Shown piece after piece: positions 46,548 to 53,433 of a stretch of 53,433 nucleotides of DNA (positions are counted from its first letter, which is position 1; each line of letters starts with the position of its first letter). Below the pieces are notes generated by a model. The model searched no databases. It saw nothing but the letters and a program-made list of their open reading frames with translations, and was not told the DNA's origin. Position numbers and translations under genes: made by a program. This DNA is from Nitrospinaceae bacterium (GTDB taxonomy: Bacteria > Nitrospinota > Nitrospinia > Nitrospinales > VA-1): the NCBI GenBank assembly GCA_029261475.1, contig JAJDBG010000110.1, positions 1-53,433 of the forward strand, given 5' to 3'.

Positions 46548-46781
46548 TTATGCTCCCTCTTCTACTTGTTCCAAGTCCATATTACCTTCGTTGATTTCTC
46601 GCAGGGACAATTCAAAAAAAGTTTTAGGAGAAGAGTACTCTGCTTCATCAACTTCAATCGTAGCCTGAGCACCTTTTTCGAGCTGATGAATTCTCTGTGC
46701 AACCAAAATACAAAGCAAATAACGGCTTTTAACAACGTCCTGAGCGTCTTTTACCAACTCAAGGGTTTCTTGCATTTTCAT
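46548..46781 (-). CDS. rpoZ: RNA polymerase omega subunit
   Basis: Small core RNA polymerase subunit that aids assembly and ppGpp binding. It has 77 residues with the omega core SRYLLCILVAQRIHQLEKGA and the SLREINEG stretch. The ATG at 46781 follows AAGG 7 bases upstream. It lies alone, away from its usual neighbours gmk and spoT, between the STAND gene and the aldolase. The long plus-strand frame opposite is a shadow. Confidence 0.87.
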   Translation of the reverse strand: MKMQETLELVKDAQDVVKSRYLLCILVAQRIHQLEKGAQATIEVDEAEYSSPKTFFELSLREINEGNMDLEQVEEGA

Positions 46782-46847
46782 AATATGGCCTTATATATAC
46801 AAATTAATGGGAAAAACGTTTATTCTATCTCTAAAGAAGTAAGACTG

Positions 46848-47882
46848 TCAAACAAAAGCGTCCTTTATTCCCTGAATTGCTTCTTCTGCCTGTTCTTTAG
46901 AAATTTCCCTATGAAAAACGGCACGGAAAACTCCCTCATCGATCATCAAAATTCGTAGGCCTTTTTCTTCGGTTTTACGCAAAAATATTTGCGAGCTAAG
47001 ACGGGATTGTTTGAGCTTGAAAAAAACAATGTTTGTCTTTATAGATTTTGGATCTATCTCGATTTCCGGAATACGGCTGATTCCCAAGGCAAATGCCTGT
47101 GCATTGGAATGATCTTCTGCCAAGCGTTCCACCATCGTTTCTAAAGCCACAAATCCTGCGGATGCCAATACACCTACCTGACGCATTCCACCGCCCACCA
47201 TTTTTCTGTATTTTCTCGCCCGTTTGATAAACTCGCCACTTCCACAAACCAAAGAACCCACTGGCGCAGACAATCCTTTTGAAAGACAGAACATGACCGA
47301 ATCGAATGGCGCAGTCAATTCTTCAGCGGGCACCTTCAAGGCTATTGCGGCATTGAACAACCTGGCTCCGTCCAAATGAAGAGCCAGTCCGTACTTTCGT
47401 GCCAAGGTTCCAACACGCTGGCTATACTCCGGTGTCAGTGGTGTCCCTTGACAATAATTATGTGTGTTTTCCAATGCAATCAAAGATGTCGGCGGATAGT
47501 GCAAATCTTCCGGTCGAATGGCTTGCTCCAATTCCATAAGATCGATGGTTCCATCGGACTGATTCGCTACAATACGAGGATGAATCCCTCCCAAGGCCGA
47601 GGCTCCCCCTACTTCGTTCAAAAAAATATGGCTTTGATCACCAAGGATCATCTCGCCGCCACGCGGGCAATGAGAAAGCAGGCTCACAAGGTTCCCCATT
47701 GTTCCACTGGGAACAAACAGCCCGGCCTCTTTCCCCGTAAGCTCTGCGGATTTTTTCTCCAATGCGATGACCGTAGGATCTTCCCCAAAAACATCGTCAC
47801 CCACTTTTGCGCTCGCCAAGGCTGACCGCATTTCTTCAGTCGGATGCGTAATAGTGTCGCTTCTCAAATCAACGATCTTCAT
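46848..47882 (-). CDS. ltaE: Low-specificity L-threonine aldolase
   Basis: PLP enzyme that cleaves threonine and allo-threonine to glycine and acetaldehyde. It has 344 residues. Family stretches are [58 protein letters not shown] and [10 protein letters not shown], where Lys binds PLP. The ATG at 47882 is preferred because AAGGA lies 5 bases upstream, whereas the ATG at 47888 has none. It overlaps the preceding membrane gene by 14 bases. Confidence 0.93.
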   Translation of the reverse strand: MKIVDLRSDTITHPTEEMRSALASAKVGDDVFGEDPTVIALEKKSAELTGKEAGLFVPSGTMGNLVSLLSHCPRGGEMILGDQSHIFLNEVGGASALGGIHPRIVANQSDGTIDLMELEQAIRPEDLHYPPTSLIALENTHNYCQGTPLTPEYSQRVGTLARKYGLALHLDGARLFNAAIALKVPAEELTAPFDSVMFCLSKGLSAPVGSLVCGSGEFIKRARKYRKMVGGGMRQVGVLASAGFVALETMVERLAEDHSNAQAFALGISRIPEIEIDPKSIKTNIVFFKLKQSRLSSQIFLRKTEEKGLRILMIDEGVFRAVFHREISKEQAEEAIQGIKDAFV

Positions 47883-48222
47883 TTCCATCCTTATTTGTAA
47901 AAAGTTTTTCCGTAGATTTCTTTTCCATCAACCCGCGCCTCACCCTGTAATACAAAAGAGAAATAAAAAATACCGGGGCGCAAAATCCAACTAACAAAAT
48001 TTCCTTAATTTTTCCGGGAGGAAATTGCAGGCTCACCAAAGTGCTGTATTCTTCCTGCACCACAAATACAAGTAAAGCAGAAATAATGAGAACGTAGCCA
48101 ATTCTTTTGGAACCACGTGGACCGATATGTATCGTCGACCAAGCAATGAAATTGAGTCCTAGAAAAAGGAGCCCGTTCAAAAACATCAAATAAATCGTCG
48201 CATTTTGTTCCAGAGTCAGCAT
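47869..48222 (-). CDS. Small membrane protein with three hydrophobic segments
   Basis: Protein of 117 residues, unrecognised. Hydrophobic segments at about residues 8-30, 42-60 and 74-94 are followed by a basic, charged C-terminus. The ATG at 48222 has a TATAAT 4 bases upstream but no clear ribosome site. The end overlaps ltaE by 14 bases, so the two are co-transcribed. No motif permits a function. Confidence 0.65.
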   Translation of the reverse strand: MLTLEQNATIYLMFLNGLLFLGLNFIAWSTIHIGPRGSKRIGYVLIISALLVFVVQEEYSTLVSLQFPPGKIKEILLVGFCAPVFFISLLYYRVRRGLMEKKSTEKLFTNKDGNEDR

Positions 48223-48320
48223 CAAATTATATAGGGGAAAATGAGTTGTTTTTCAGAGTAAATATTGTACGAGGTATTGGGGGAAGAGTAAATAAAGAGG
48301 ATGATTTGTTTGCAAACAAC

Positions 48321-48350
48321 AACGGCGGGACGAAAAATCGTCCCGCCGTT
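48321..48350 (-). terminator. Intrinsic terminator downstream of the porin gene
   Basis: A perfect 13-base-pair GC-rich stem (48321-48333 with 48338-48350) and a four-base loop, just downstream of the porin stop. The T run after the stem on the minus strand is interrupted by G. Confidence 0.6.
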
Positions 48351-48378
48351 TTGCACTTCTGATATTTAAATATGATAC

Positions 48379-49551
48379 TTAGAAATGAAACAATGCATTT
48401 GCCGCCAAAGTATCTTGAGAAGAATTCAGCGCATTGTTATTGGTGTCATTGAATGCAAAACGAGTGGACTCGTCGTGCCGATATTCAAACCGAACTACAA
48501 GGTTCTGCTTGATTCTAAATTCTGGGGTGATGGTAAACTCCCATAATTTCTGTCCAGAAGTCCGATTGTTCACCCCACCAACAGTGGTCTGCGTACCGTC
48601 TTCATCGCTGAAATATTCGGCTCTGGCATTGATCGAAAAACACTTATTGTAATCGTGACGCACGATTGTAGAAACGCCCCACCAATTGGCATCACCACCT
48701 GTCACGACAGCGGAATTTCCAGCTTGAGTACCGTAATCAACATTGACCTGAAGCAAGGTTTTCTCAGTCAAACTCACGTCCACAACCATATCCCATAGGC
48801 TCAACCATGAATTGTTATTGACTCCAATATTTCTATTTCCGCCAACCCAGTTCAAAATAACGGACACATCGTCCCTCGGACTGTAACCCACTTGAGCGCC
48901 ATAGCCCTTACCGTTATTGCCATCGACATCGGCACCAAGCGCATCGTTTGCAACCATGAATAAAAACGAAAGATCATCGCTGATAGAATAACCAGCACGA
49001 ACACCCGTGTGCACAAAAGGCCCACCAAAACCAAACATGAACGACCTTGAAAAATTATAATTGTATCCATCGTGACCTTCGATCACCTCAGCTCCTACAT
49101 GAGTGATGAATTTACCCATGTCAATTTGCAAGCCTTTTCCAATAGGTGCGTTATAGGAAATATAGCCTTGCTGAACATCAAAATCGTCTCTCAGTCCAAC
49201 ACCCGCACCCGTCAGACCATTAGCGGCGTTCACAGCCGGTACGCTGTTACCGAAATTCAAATCTGTTCTAAATCCAATATCTCCAATGTTGGGAGTTTCC
49301 TTGACGAAAACAATTTCCCCACTGTCAAATTTAAAGGTATTGGAATCTCGATCATAAATCCGGTTCCTAGAATTGCCGTTAGCATTCGTTACGGGATTAT
49401 TGAAATTATAATTGTAGGAAGTTGAAGCAAAACCATGGATTTCAATATCCTTTAAAACTTCCAAAGCAGATTCAGCTGAAGCCACCCCAAGGCCTCCAAC
49501 CTGAACCATTAAAGACACCGCTAAAACACCCACTCCAAAAAACTTTTTCAT
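48379..49551 (-). CDS. Outer-membrane beta-barrel porin (BBP2/OmpL-like family)
   Basis: Outer-membrane protein of 390 residues. A Sec signal peptide spans about residues 1-27 and is cleaved after ASA. The mature part has alternating hydrophobic strands rich in Asn, Gly and aromatic residues and ends in Phe, the usual barrel signature. The stretch DVQQGYISYNAPIGKGLQIDMG and the later HVGAEVIEGHDGYNYNFSRS are typical of the BBP2 (PF07642) porin-like family. A strong AGGAGGAG precedes the ATG. Solute unknown; the neighbouring ammonium transporter suggests a nutrient-uptake role, an inference. Confidence 0.85.
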   Translation of the reverse strand: MKKFFGVGVLAVSLMVQVGGLGVASAESALEVLKDIEIHGFASTSYNYNFNNPVTNANGNSRNRIYDRDSNTFKFDSGEIVFVKETPNIGDIGFRTDLNFGNSVPAVNAANGLTGAGVGLRDDFDVQQGYISYNAPIGKGLQIDMGKFITHVGAEVIEGHDGYNYNFSRSFMFGFGGPFVHTGVRAGYSISDDLSFLFMVANDALGADVDGNNGKGYGAQVGYSPRDDVSVILNWVGGNRNIGVNNNSWLSLWDMVVDVSLTEKTLLQVNVDYGTQAGNSAVVTGGDANWWGVSTIVRHDYNKCFSINARAEYFSDEDGTQTTVGGVNNRTSGQKLWEFTITPEFRIKQNLVVRFEYRHDESTRFAFNDTNNNALNSSQDTLAANALFHF

Positions 49552-49739
49552 AAGCCAGCTCTCCTCCTGAAAAATGTCAGTCCTTTTGCGAACTCAAAAA
49601 ACCACCCAGTTTTGTAGCGCAAGAACAATAAGGTTTCTTAAAAAAATATCCTGTTAAAGAAAATAAAAATTATTAAGATCGAAATTGAATTTACTTTTCA
49701 AACTAAACCTTCAATCCGGCAAGATACTACATTGAGTAA

Positions 49740-51044
49740 TTAAACCAGGTTGTAACCCGTCTCGCCATGCTGAGAGTTATCCAATCCCATCTCCTCAGCT
49801 TCCTCATCTACGCGAAATCCCATCGTCTTCTCTATCAGCAAAACAAGACCATAGGTAACCACAAATGAATAAGCCGCCGCCGCCACGATTCCTATGACCT
49901 GCACACCCACTTGCGAAAAATTACCAGCCAACATTCCAGTACCGCCAACCGTTACGAATAACCCTGTCGCCAGAGCACCCCACATACCACCCACACCATG
50001 AATGCCAAAAGCATCCAGAGAATCGTCGTACCCCAATCTCATTTTAACAATGACCGCACAATAACATATGAGACCGGCAAAAAAGCCTATCATCATCGCC
50101 CATAAAGGTTCGACAAACCCTGCCGCAGGAGTGATGGCTACCAAACCAGCAACCACACCGGAAGCCGCACCCAAAGCACTGGCTTTACCCATTTTAAAAT
50201 ATTCAATCGCCATCCATCCCAACATACCCGCACCTGTCGCAATCTGAGTATTTGTGAATGCTAAAACAGCCGATTCGTTTGCACCAAGCGCACTTCCGGC
50301 ATTAAAGCCGAACCATCCAAACCATAAGAGTCCCGCTCCCAACAAAGTAAAGGGAAGGCTGTGAGGGATCATCAATCTGCCGGGAAATCCTTTGCGCGTC
50401 TTCAATGCTAAAGCAGCGGCCAATGCGGCAACACCAGAGGAAATATGCACAACCGTCCCGCCTGCAAAATCAAGAGCCCCCATATCTGCTAACCATCCGC
50501 CTCCCCAAACCCAATGGCAGATAGGATCGTAAACCACCGTAGACCAAACAACTATAAAAACAACATAAGCTTTGAAATCGATCCTCTCTGCAATGCCTCC
50601 GCTGATCAAGGCCACCGTAATAATGGCAAACATCAACTGGAACATACAAAAAAGAAAAGCCGGAATCGTTCCTTCGACCGTGTGCATATCCATGCCCGAC
50701 AAGAAGGCCTTGTCCAACCCTCCCACAAAGTTTCCAATGTCTTCACCGAATGCCAGGGAATAACCAAAAAATACCCATTGAATCGTAATGACTCCAAGCG
50801 GAACAAAGCTCTGCATGATTGTCGAAAGCACGTTTTTTCGACGCACCATGCCACCATAAAACAAGGCCAGTCCGGGAAGCATCAGCATAACCAGTGCTGA
50901 AGAAACCATGATCCACGCCGTATCCGCAAAATTGATCTTAGCGACCTCCTCTGCATGCGCCGGAGCCGCCAATGAGAATATTAAAAAAACGGTCATTAAA
51001 GAAATTTTTTTTAAACATTTCCCAGATAGCATACGAAACCCCAT
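49740..51044 (-). CDS. amt: Ammonium transporter Amt
   Basis: Inner-membrane ammonium channel of 434 residues with a signal-like N-terminus (about 1-31) and eleven membrane helices. The family residues are visible: DTAWIMVSSALVMLMLPGLA, the conserved twin histidines in VVHISSGVAALAA and FGIHGVGGMWG, and GFNAGSALGANESAV. The C-terminus carries DEEAEEMGLDNSQHGETGY, the cytoplasmic tail that contacts PII proteins. No glnK is adjacent. The start at 51044 or the ATG at 51032 is possible. Confidence 0.95.
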   Translation of the reverse strand: MGFRMLSGKCLKKISLMTVFLIFSLAAPAHAEEVAKINFADTAWIMVSSALVMLMLPGLALFYGGMVRRKNVLSTIMQSFVPLGVITIQWVFFGYSLAFGEDIGNFVGGLDKAFLSGMDMHTVEGTIPAFLFCMFQLMFAIITVALISGGIAERIDFKAYVVFIVVWSTVVYDPICHWVWGGGWLADMGALDFAGGTVVHISSGVAALAAALALKTRKGFPGRLMIPHSLPFTLLGAGLLWFGWFGFNAGSALGANESAVLAFTNTQIATGAGMLGWMAIEYFKMGKASALGAASGVVAGLVAITPAAGFVEPLWAMMIGFFAGLICYCAVIVKMRLGYDDSLDAFGIHGVGGMWGALATGLFVTVGGTGMLAGNFSQVGVQVIGIVAAAAYSFVVTYGLVLLIEKTMGFRVDEEAEEMGLDNSQHGETGYNLV

Positions 51045-51618
51045 TCTTTAAAGATAAAAAAATTGAACTGCCATGTATTCTGACGAACTAGAAAAAAATC
51101 AGAATCCCATCAATGCGGTGATGACTCCACAACCGACAACATTGTGCCTGTAAAAATCAGGCTTTCAGTTCAACAGTTTCAAGGCTCGTACCATTAGCTC
51201 AAAATAAAACAATTTTTCTCAACAAAACATATAACCTTTTATATTTAAAGGGGTTGTTAGGGTATTTAATAGCGATGGGATTGGAATGCGTCACTCAACT
51301 GTTTGAATTTATGCATCTCAAACAGGCAACTTCAGGTAAAGATGCCTAAAAATAAAACAAAGCCATAATTTTACTCAGAAATTATCCTGAAATGACGTTA
51401 AGTAATTGAATAGTTTTTAGTTACTCACTATGTTAGAATATGACGTCAATAAATTGTTAAACTTTGACGCTCTCATCCGACTCAATTATCTACTCAAGAG
51501 GTAAAGCTCTTAAATAGTTCTTACTTTAAAAGTACTTATGTCTACGACAGGACACTACAATTAAGTAATGGCACTAGAATTGCTTTACTTTTTTTTATTT
51601 AGTTGAGCAGAGGAAAAA
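51045..51618. other. Long divergent regulatory region between amt and fliL
   Basis: 574 bases without a credible gene. It holds the sigma-54 promoter of fliL near its right end, an 8-base palindrome TGACGTCA at 51441-51448 and a short hairpin (51146-51162) near amt. The region is AT-rich and could hold activator and IHF sites, none of which I can identify with confidence. Confidence 0.5.
51569..51584 (+). promoter_or_regulatory. Sigma-54 promoter upstream of fliL
   Basis: TGGCAC at 51569-51574 and TTGCT at 51580-51584 with five bases between match the -24/-12 consensus, with GG and GC 12 bases apart. Transcription would start near 51595, 24 bases before the fliL ATG. Confidence 0.75.
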
Positions 51619-52185
51619 ATGGCAGAAGACCAAGAAATACTGGATGAACTAGAAGCAGCGGCAGAGGAAACTGCCGCTCCGAAATCCCCCATGATGAAGG
51701 TCCTGGGTGGCATCGTCGCCCTTGCTGTATTAGGGGGAGGTGGCTGGTACGCTTACACGAATTTTATTAAAGCCGCTCCTGGTGAAGAACAAACGGCTGA
51801 TCAAACGACTCCCGCAGGAGAAACTCCAAAAGAAGGAGAAAGTGCTCTACCTGCATCTGAAGAAGAGGATGTCTCGCCCAATTTGGGTGTCATGTTTTCA
51901 CTGGACCCCTTCATTGTCAATTTAGCCGGAAGTGGGGGCAAACGTTTCCTCAAGGTAACCATTTCCTTAGAACTCAGCTCGCCTCCAGTTCATACCGAAA
52001 TCAAACAAAATGCACAGAAGATAACCGATTCCATTTTGGTTTTATTGAGCAGTAAAACCTTTGAAGATGTCTACTCGGTCCAAGGAAAGTTTCGCCTTAA
52101 AGATGAAATCACTACGCGAGTCAACCGGTTTTTGGCTTTGGGGCATATTAAAGACGCTTACTTCACAGAATTCATCATCCAGTAA
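51619..52185 (+). CDS. fliL: Flagellar basal body protein FliL
   Basis: Inner-membrane protein near the stator that helps torque output. It has 188 residues: a short acidic cytoplasmic N-terminus, one membrane segment (about 27-46), a Pro/Glu/Thr-rich periplasmic linker and the FliL domain (about 85-188) with SLDPFIVNLAG, KRFLKVTISLEL and the end AYFTEFIIQ. An AGAGG site precedes the ATG. First gene after the sigma-54 promoter. Confidence 0.92.
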   Translation: MAEDQEILDELEAAAEETAAPKSPMMKVLGGIVALAVLGGGGWYAYTNFIKAAPGEEQTADQTTPAGETPKEGESALPASEEEDVSPNLGVMFSLDPFIVNLAGSGGKRFLKVTISLELSSPPVHTEIKQNAQKITDSILVLLSSKTFEDVYSVQGKFRLKDEITTRVNRFLALGHIKDAYFTEFIIQ

Positions 52186-52342
52186 ACGGGTAATCCTTTT
52201 GGATCGCCCTATATATTTTAGAGAAGAGTTCACGCTGTAAAAAATAGGGCCTCTACATTAAGTAGAAGTAGCACCGAGAGTGCCCTGATAGATTAAATTT
52301 ATCTGCCAGCAAAAACCTGCTGGAGAATAATATCAAGCCATC

Positions 52343-53323
52343 ATGAGCGAAGTACTATCCCAGTCCGAAGTAGACGCACTACTAAGAGGCGTTAACGAAG
52401 GCGACGTCGATACCGAATCTGACGAGCCGGAAGAAGTCTCTGGAGTTGTTCCCTACGACCTGACCAGCCAGGAAAAAATCATCCGTGGTCGTTTACCCAC
52501 GCTGGACATCATCAATCAAATGTTTTCCAGACTGTTCAGGAATACATTTTCAACTTTGATGAGAAGATCCGCCGATGTTAGCACCGTATCAACCGACACT
52601 GTAAAGTTTGGCGAATTTCTAAGATCTCTCCCCGTTCCTTCCAGTCTCCATATCTTTCGAATGGAGCCCCTGCGTGGACATGGACTCATGATCATTGAAA
52701 GCAAACTGGTTTTTGCCATCGTCGATACATTTTTTGGCGGAAGCGGTTCCCAGGAAGCAAAAATAACTGGACGAGACTTCAGCTCCATCGAAATTAGAAT
52801 GACCAAAAACGTAGTGTTAAACGCCTTGGAAGATTGGGAAAAAGCATGGAAACCCGTGCACCCCGTCTCAACCAACTACGTTCGATCAGAAGTAAACCCC
52901 CAATTTGCCGCCATTGTGCCGCCAACCGACATTGTTTTGGTCATCCTTTTTGAAATAGAGATGGAAACCATTTCGGGTTCCATTACCATCTGTTTGCCTT
53001 ATGCCGCGATAGAACCCGTCATTCCAAAGTTGAAAGCCCAATTCCAATCCGAAGAAATGGAAGTCGATCAAGTTTGGGTCCGACGACTGCGATCTGAGTT
53101 GATGAGTACAGAAGCAAAAATTGTCGTCGAATTAGGAACCAAACAAGTACATCCCGCTCAAATTTTAAACTGGAAACCAGGCGATACCCTTATGCTGGGC
53201 AACGATGTGACCGATCCACTCACCATGAAAGTAGAAGGAATCCCAAAATTCAAAGGTTTTCCAGGTGTATCCCGAGGGAGCAAAAGCATACAAATAACAG
53301 AAACCATCAAAAGGGAAGGATAG
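52343..53323 (+). CDS. fliM: Flagellar motor switch protein FliM
   Basis: Switch-complex protein that binds CheY-P and sets rotation direction. It has 326 residues. The N-terminal LSQSEVDALL is the CheY-P-binding motif, followed by YDLTSQEKIIRGRLPTL and a middle domain with GGSG and the MEPLRGHGLMIIESKL stretch. A C-terminal FliN-homology domain ends the protein. It lies 157 bases after fliL and 4 bases before a probable fliN. Confidence 0.96.
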   Translation: MSEVLSQSEVDALLRGVNEGDVDTESDEPEEVSGVVPYDLTSQEKIIRGRLPTLDIINQMFSRLFRNTFSTLMRRSADVSTVSTDTVKFGEFLRSLPVPSSLHIFRMEPLRGHGLMIIESKLVFAIVDTFFGGSGSQEAKITGRDFSSIEIRMTKNVVLNALEDWEKAWKPVHPVSTNYVRSEVNPQFAAIVPPTDIVLVILFEIEMETISGSITICLPYAAIEPVIPKLKAQFQSEEMEVDQVWVRRLRSELMSTEAKIVVELGTKQVHPAQILNWKPGDTLMLGNDVTDPLTMKVEGIPKFKGFPGVSRGSKSIQITETIKREG

Positions 53324-53327
53324 CGTT

Positions 53328-53433
53328 ATGGCTGAAGACGCAATAGAAGATTTTGATTCTCTTGAAGATATTGACGACCTTGGTGAAGACGATGCTGGTG
53401 GCAATATTGGAGAAATGGAAGGTAGCTCTGAAG
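53328..53433 (+). CDS. fliN: Probable FliN, 5' end only (3' cut by the window)
   Basis: The first 35 residues of a gene that starts 4 bases after fliM and runs off the window. They are very acidic, rich in Asp, Glu and Gly, as in many FliN/FliY N-terminal extensions. The identity rests on the fliL-fliM-fliN order; the conserved C-terminal domain is not in view. Confidence 0.55.
   Translation, partial: MAEDAIEDFDSLEDIDDLGEDDAGGNIGEMEGSSE

Noticed and set aside
46458-46958. Long plus-strand frame of 166 residues opposite rpoZ and the end of ltaE
   Set aside because: It starts with TTG, has skewed composition and lies antisense to the omega-subunit gene, which has a recognisable family and ribosome site.
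51441-51448. TGACGTCA palindrome in the amt-fliL spacer as an operator
   Set aside because: A single 8-base palindrome in a 574-base AT-rich spacer is expected by chance often enough, and no family of regulator is implied.

Overview
The window reads as one chromosomal stretch of a motile Gram-negative bacterium. The evidence is flagellar export and switch genes with a polar-placement pair (FlhF/FlhG), a sigma-54-type promoter, Tat translocation, an OmpL-like outer-membrane porin and a periplasmic amidase. Coding density is high, genes often overlap by a few bases, and TTG or GTG starts are common. Base composition looks moderate to AT-leaning. A Na+-type flagellar stator and the gene mix would suit a marine lineage such as Nitrospinota or a deltaproteobacterium-like relative, but no marker here settles the taxonomy. 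I see no rRNA, tRNA, CRISPR array, transposase, integrase or phage gene.

Layout, left to right. (1) 1-6986, plus strand: fliR (5' end cut by the window), flhB, flhA, flhF, flhG, a coupled 78-residue membrane protein and fliA, i.e. flagellar export, placement and sigma-28. (2) 7250-9024: an orphan 107-residue protein, a bidirectional terminator, tatA and a membrane-anchored TPR protein. (3) 9043-15977, mostly minus: ABC1 kinase, M16 metallopeptidase, EamA transporter, a VOC protein and a tandem pair of DUF218-like membrane proteins. (4) 16026-23311, plus: moaC-moaD-moaE running directly into an AddB-like nuclease and an AddA-like helicase-nuclease. (5) 23437-29985, minus: thiI, cysteine desulfurase, ubiX, tmk, a MerR-type regulator, ihfA and an EF-G-like GTPase. 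(6) 30141-35317, minus: a metallo-beta-lactamase/cyclic-nucleotide-binding fusion, der and an N-acetylmuramoyl-L-alanine amidase behind a good sigma-70 promoter. (7) 35542-40482, minus: riboflavin operon ribD-ribE-ribBA-ribH followed by nusB and a phosphoesterase. (8) 40646-43722, minus: stator genes motA-motB and a response regulator with a decayed HD-GYP domain. (9) 43946-48222, minus: a NACHT/STAND NTPase fused to a sulfatase-modifying-factor (FGE/C-type-lectin-like) domain, rpoZ, a threonine aldolase and a small membrane protein. (10) 48379-51044, minus: porin and ammonium transporter. (11) 51619-53433, plus: fliL, fliM and the start of a probable fliN behind a near-consensus sigma-54 promoter.

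Most of the window is housekeeping or motility. The best candidates for unusual biology are the STAND-FGE protein at 43946-46327, whose C-terminal domain has lost the FGE catalytic cysteines, and the signalling proteins with altered active sites or unusual fusions: the HD-GYP regulator with His-Glu and Gly-Ser-Pro, the EF-G-like GTPase with Asn in place of the catalytic His, and the MBL-CNB-CNB fusion. MoaD also carries two residues after its Gly-Gly. Flagellar genes lie at both window ends (fliR left, fliLMN right), so the usual fliLMNOPQR order is split.
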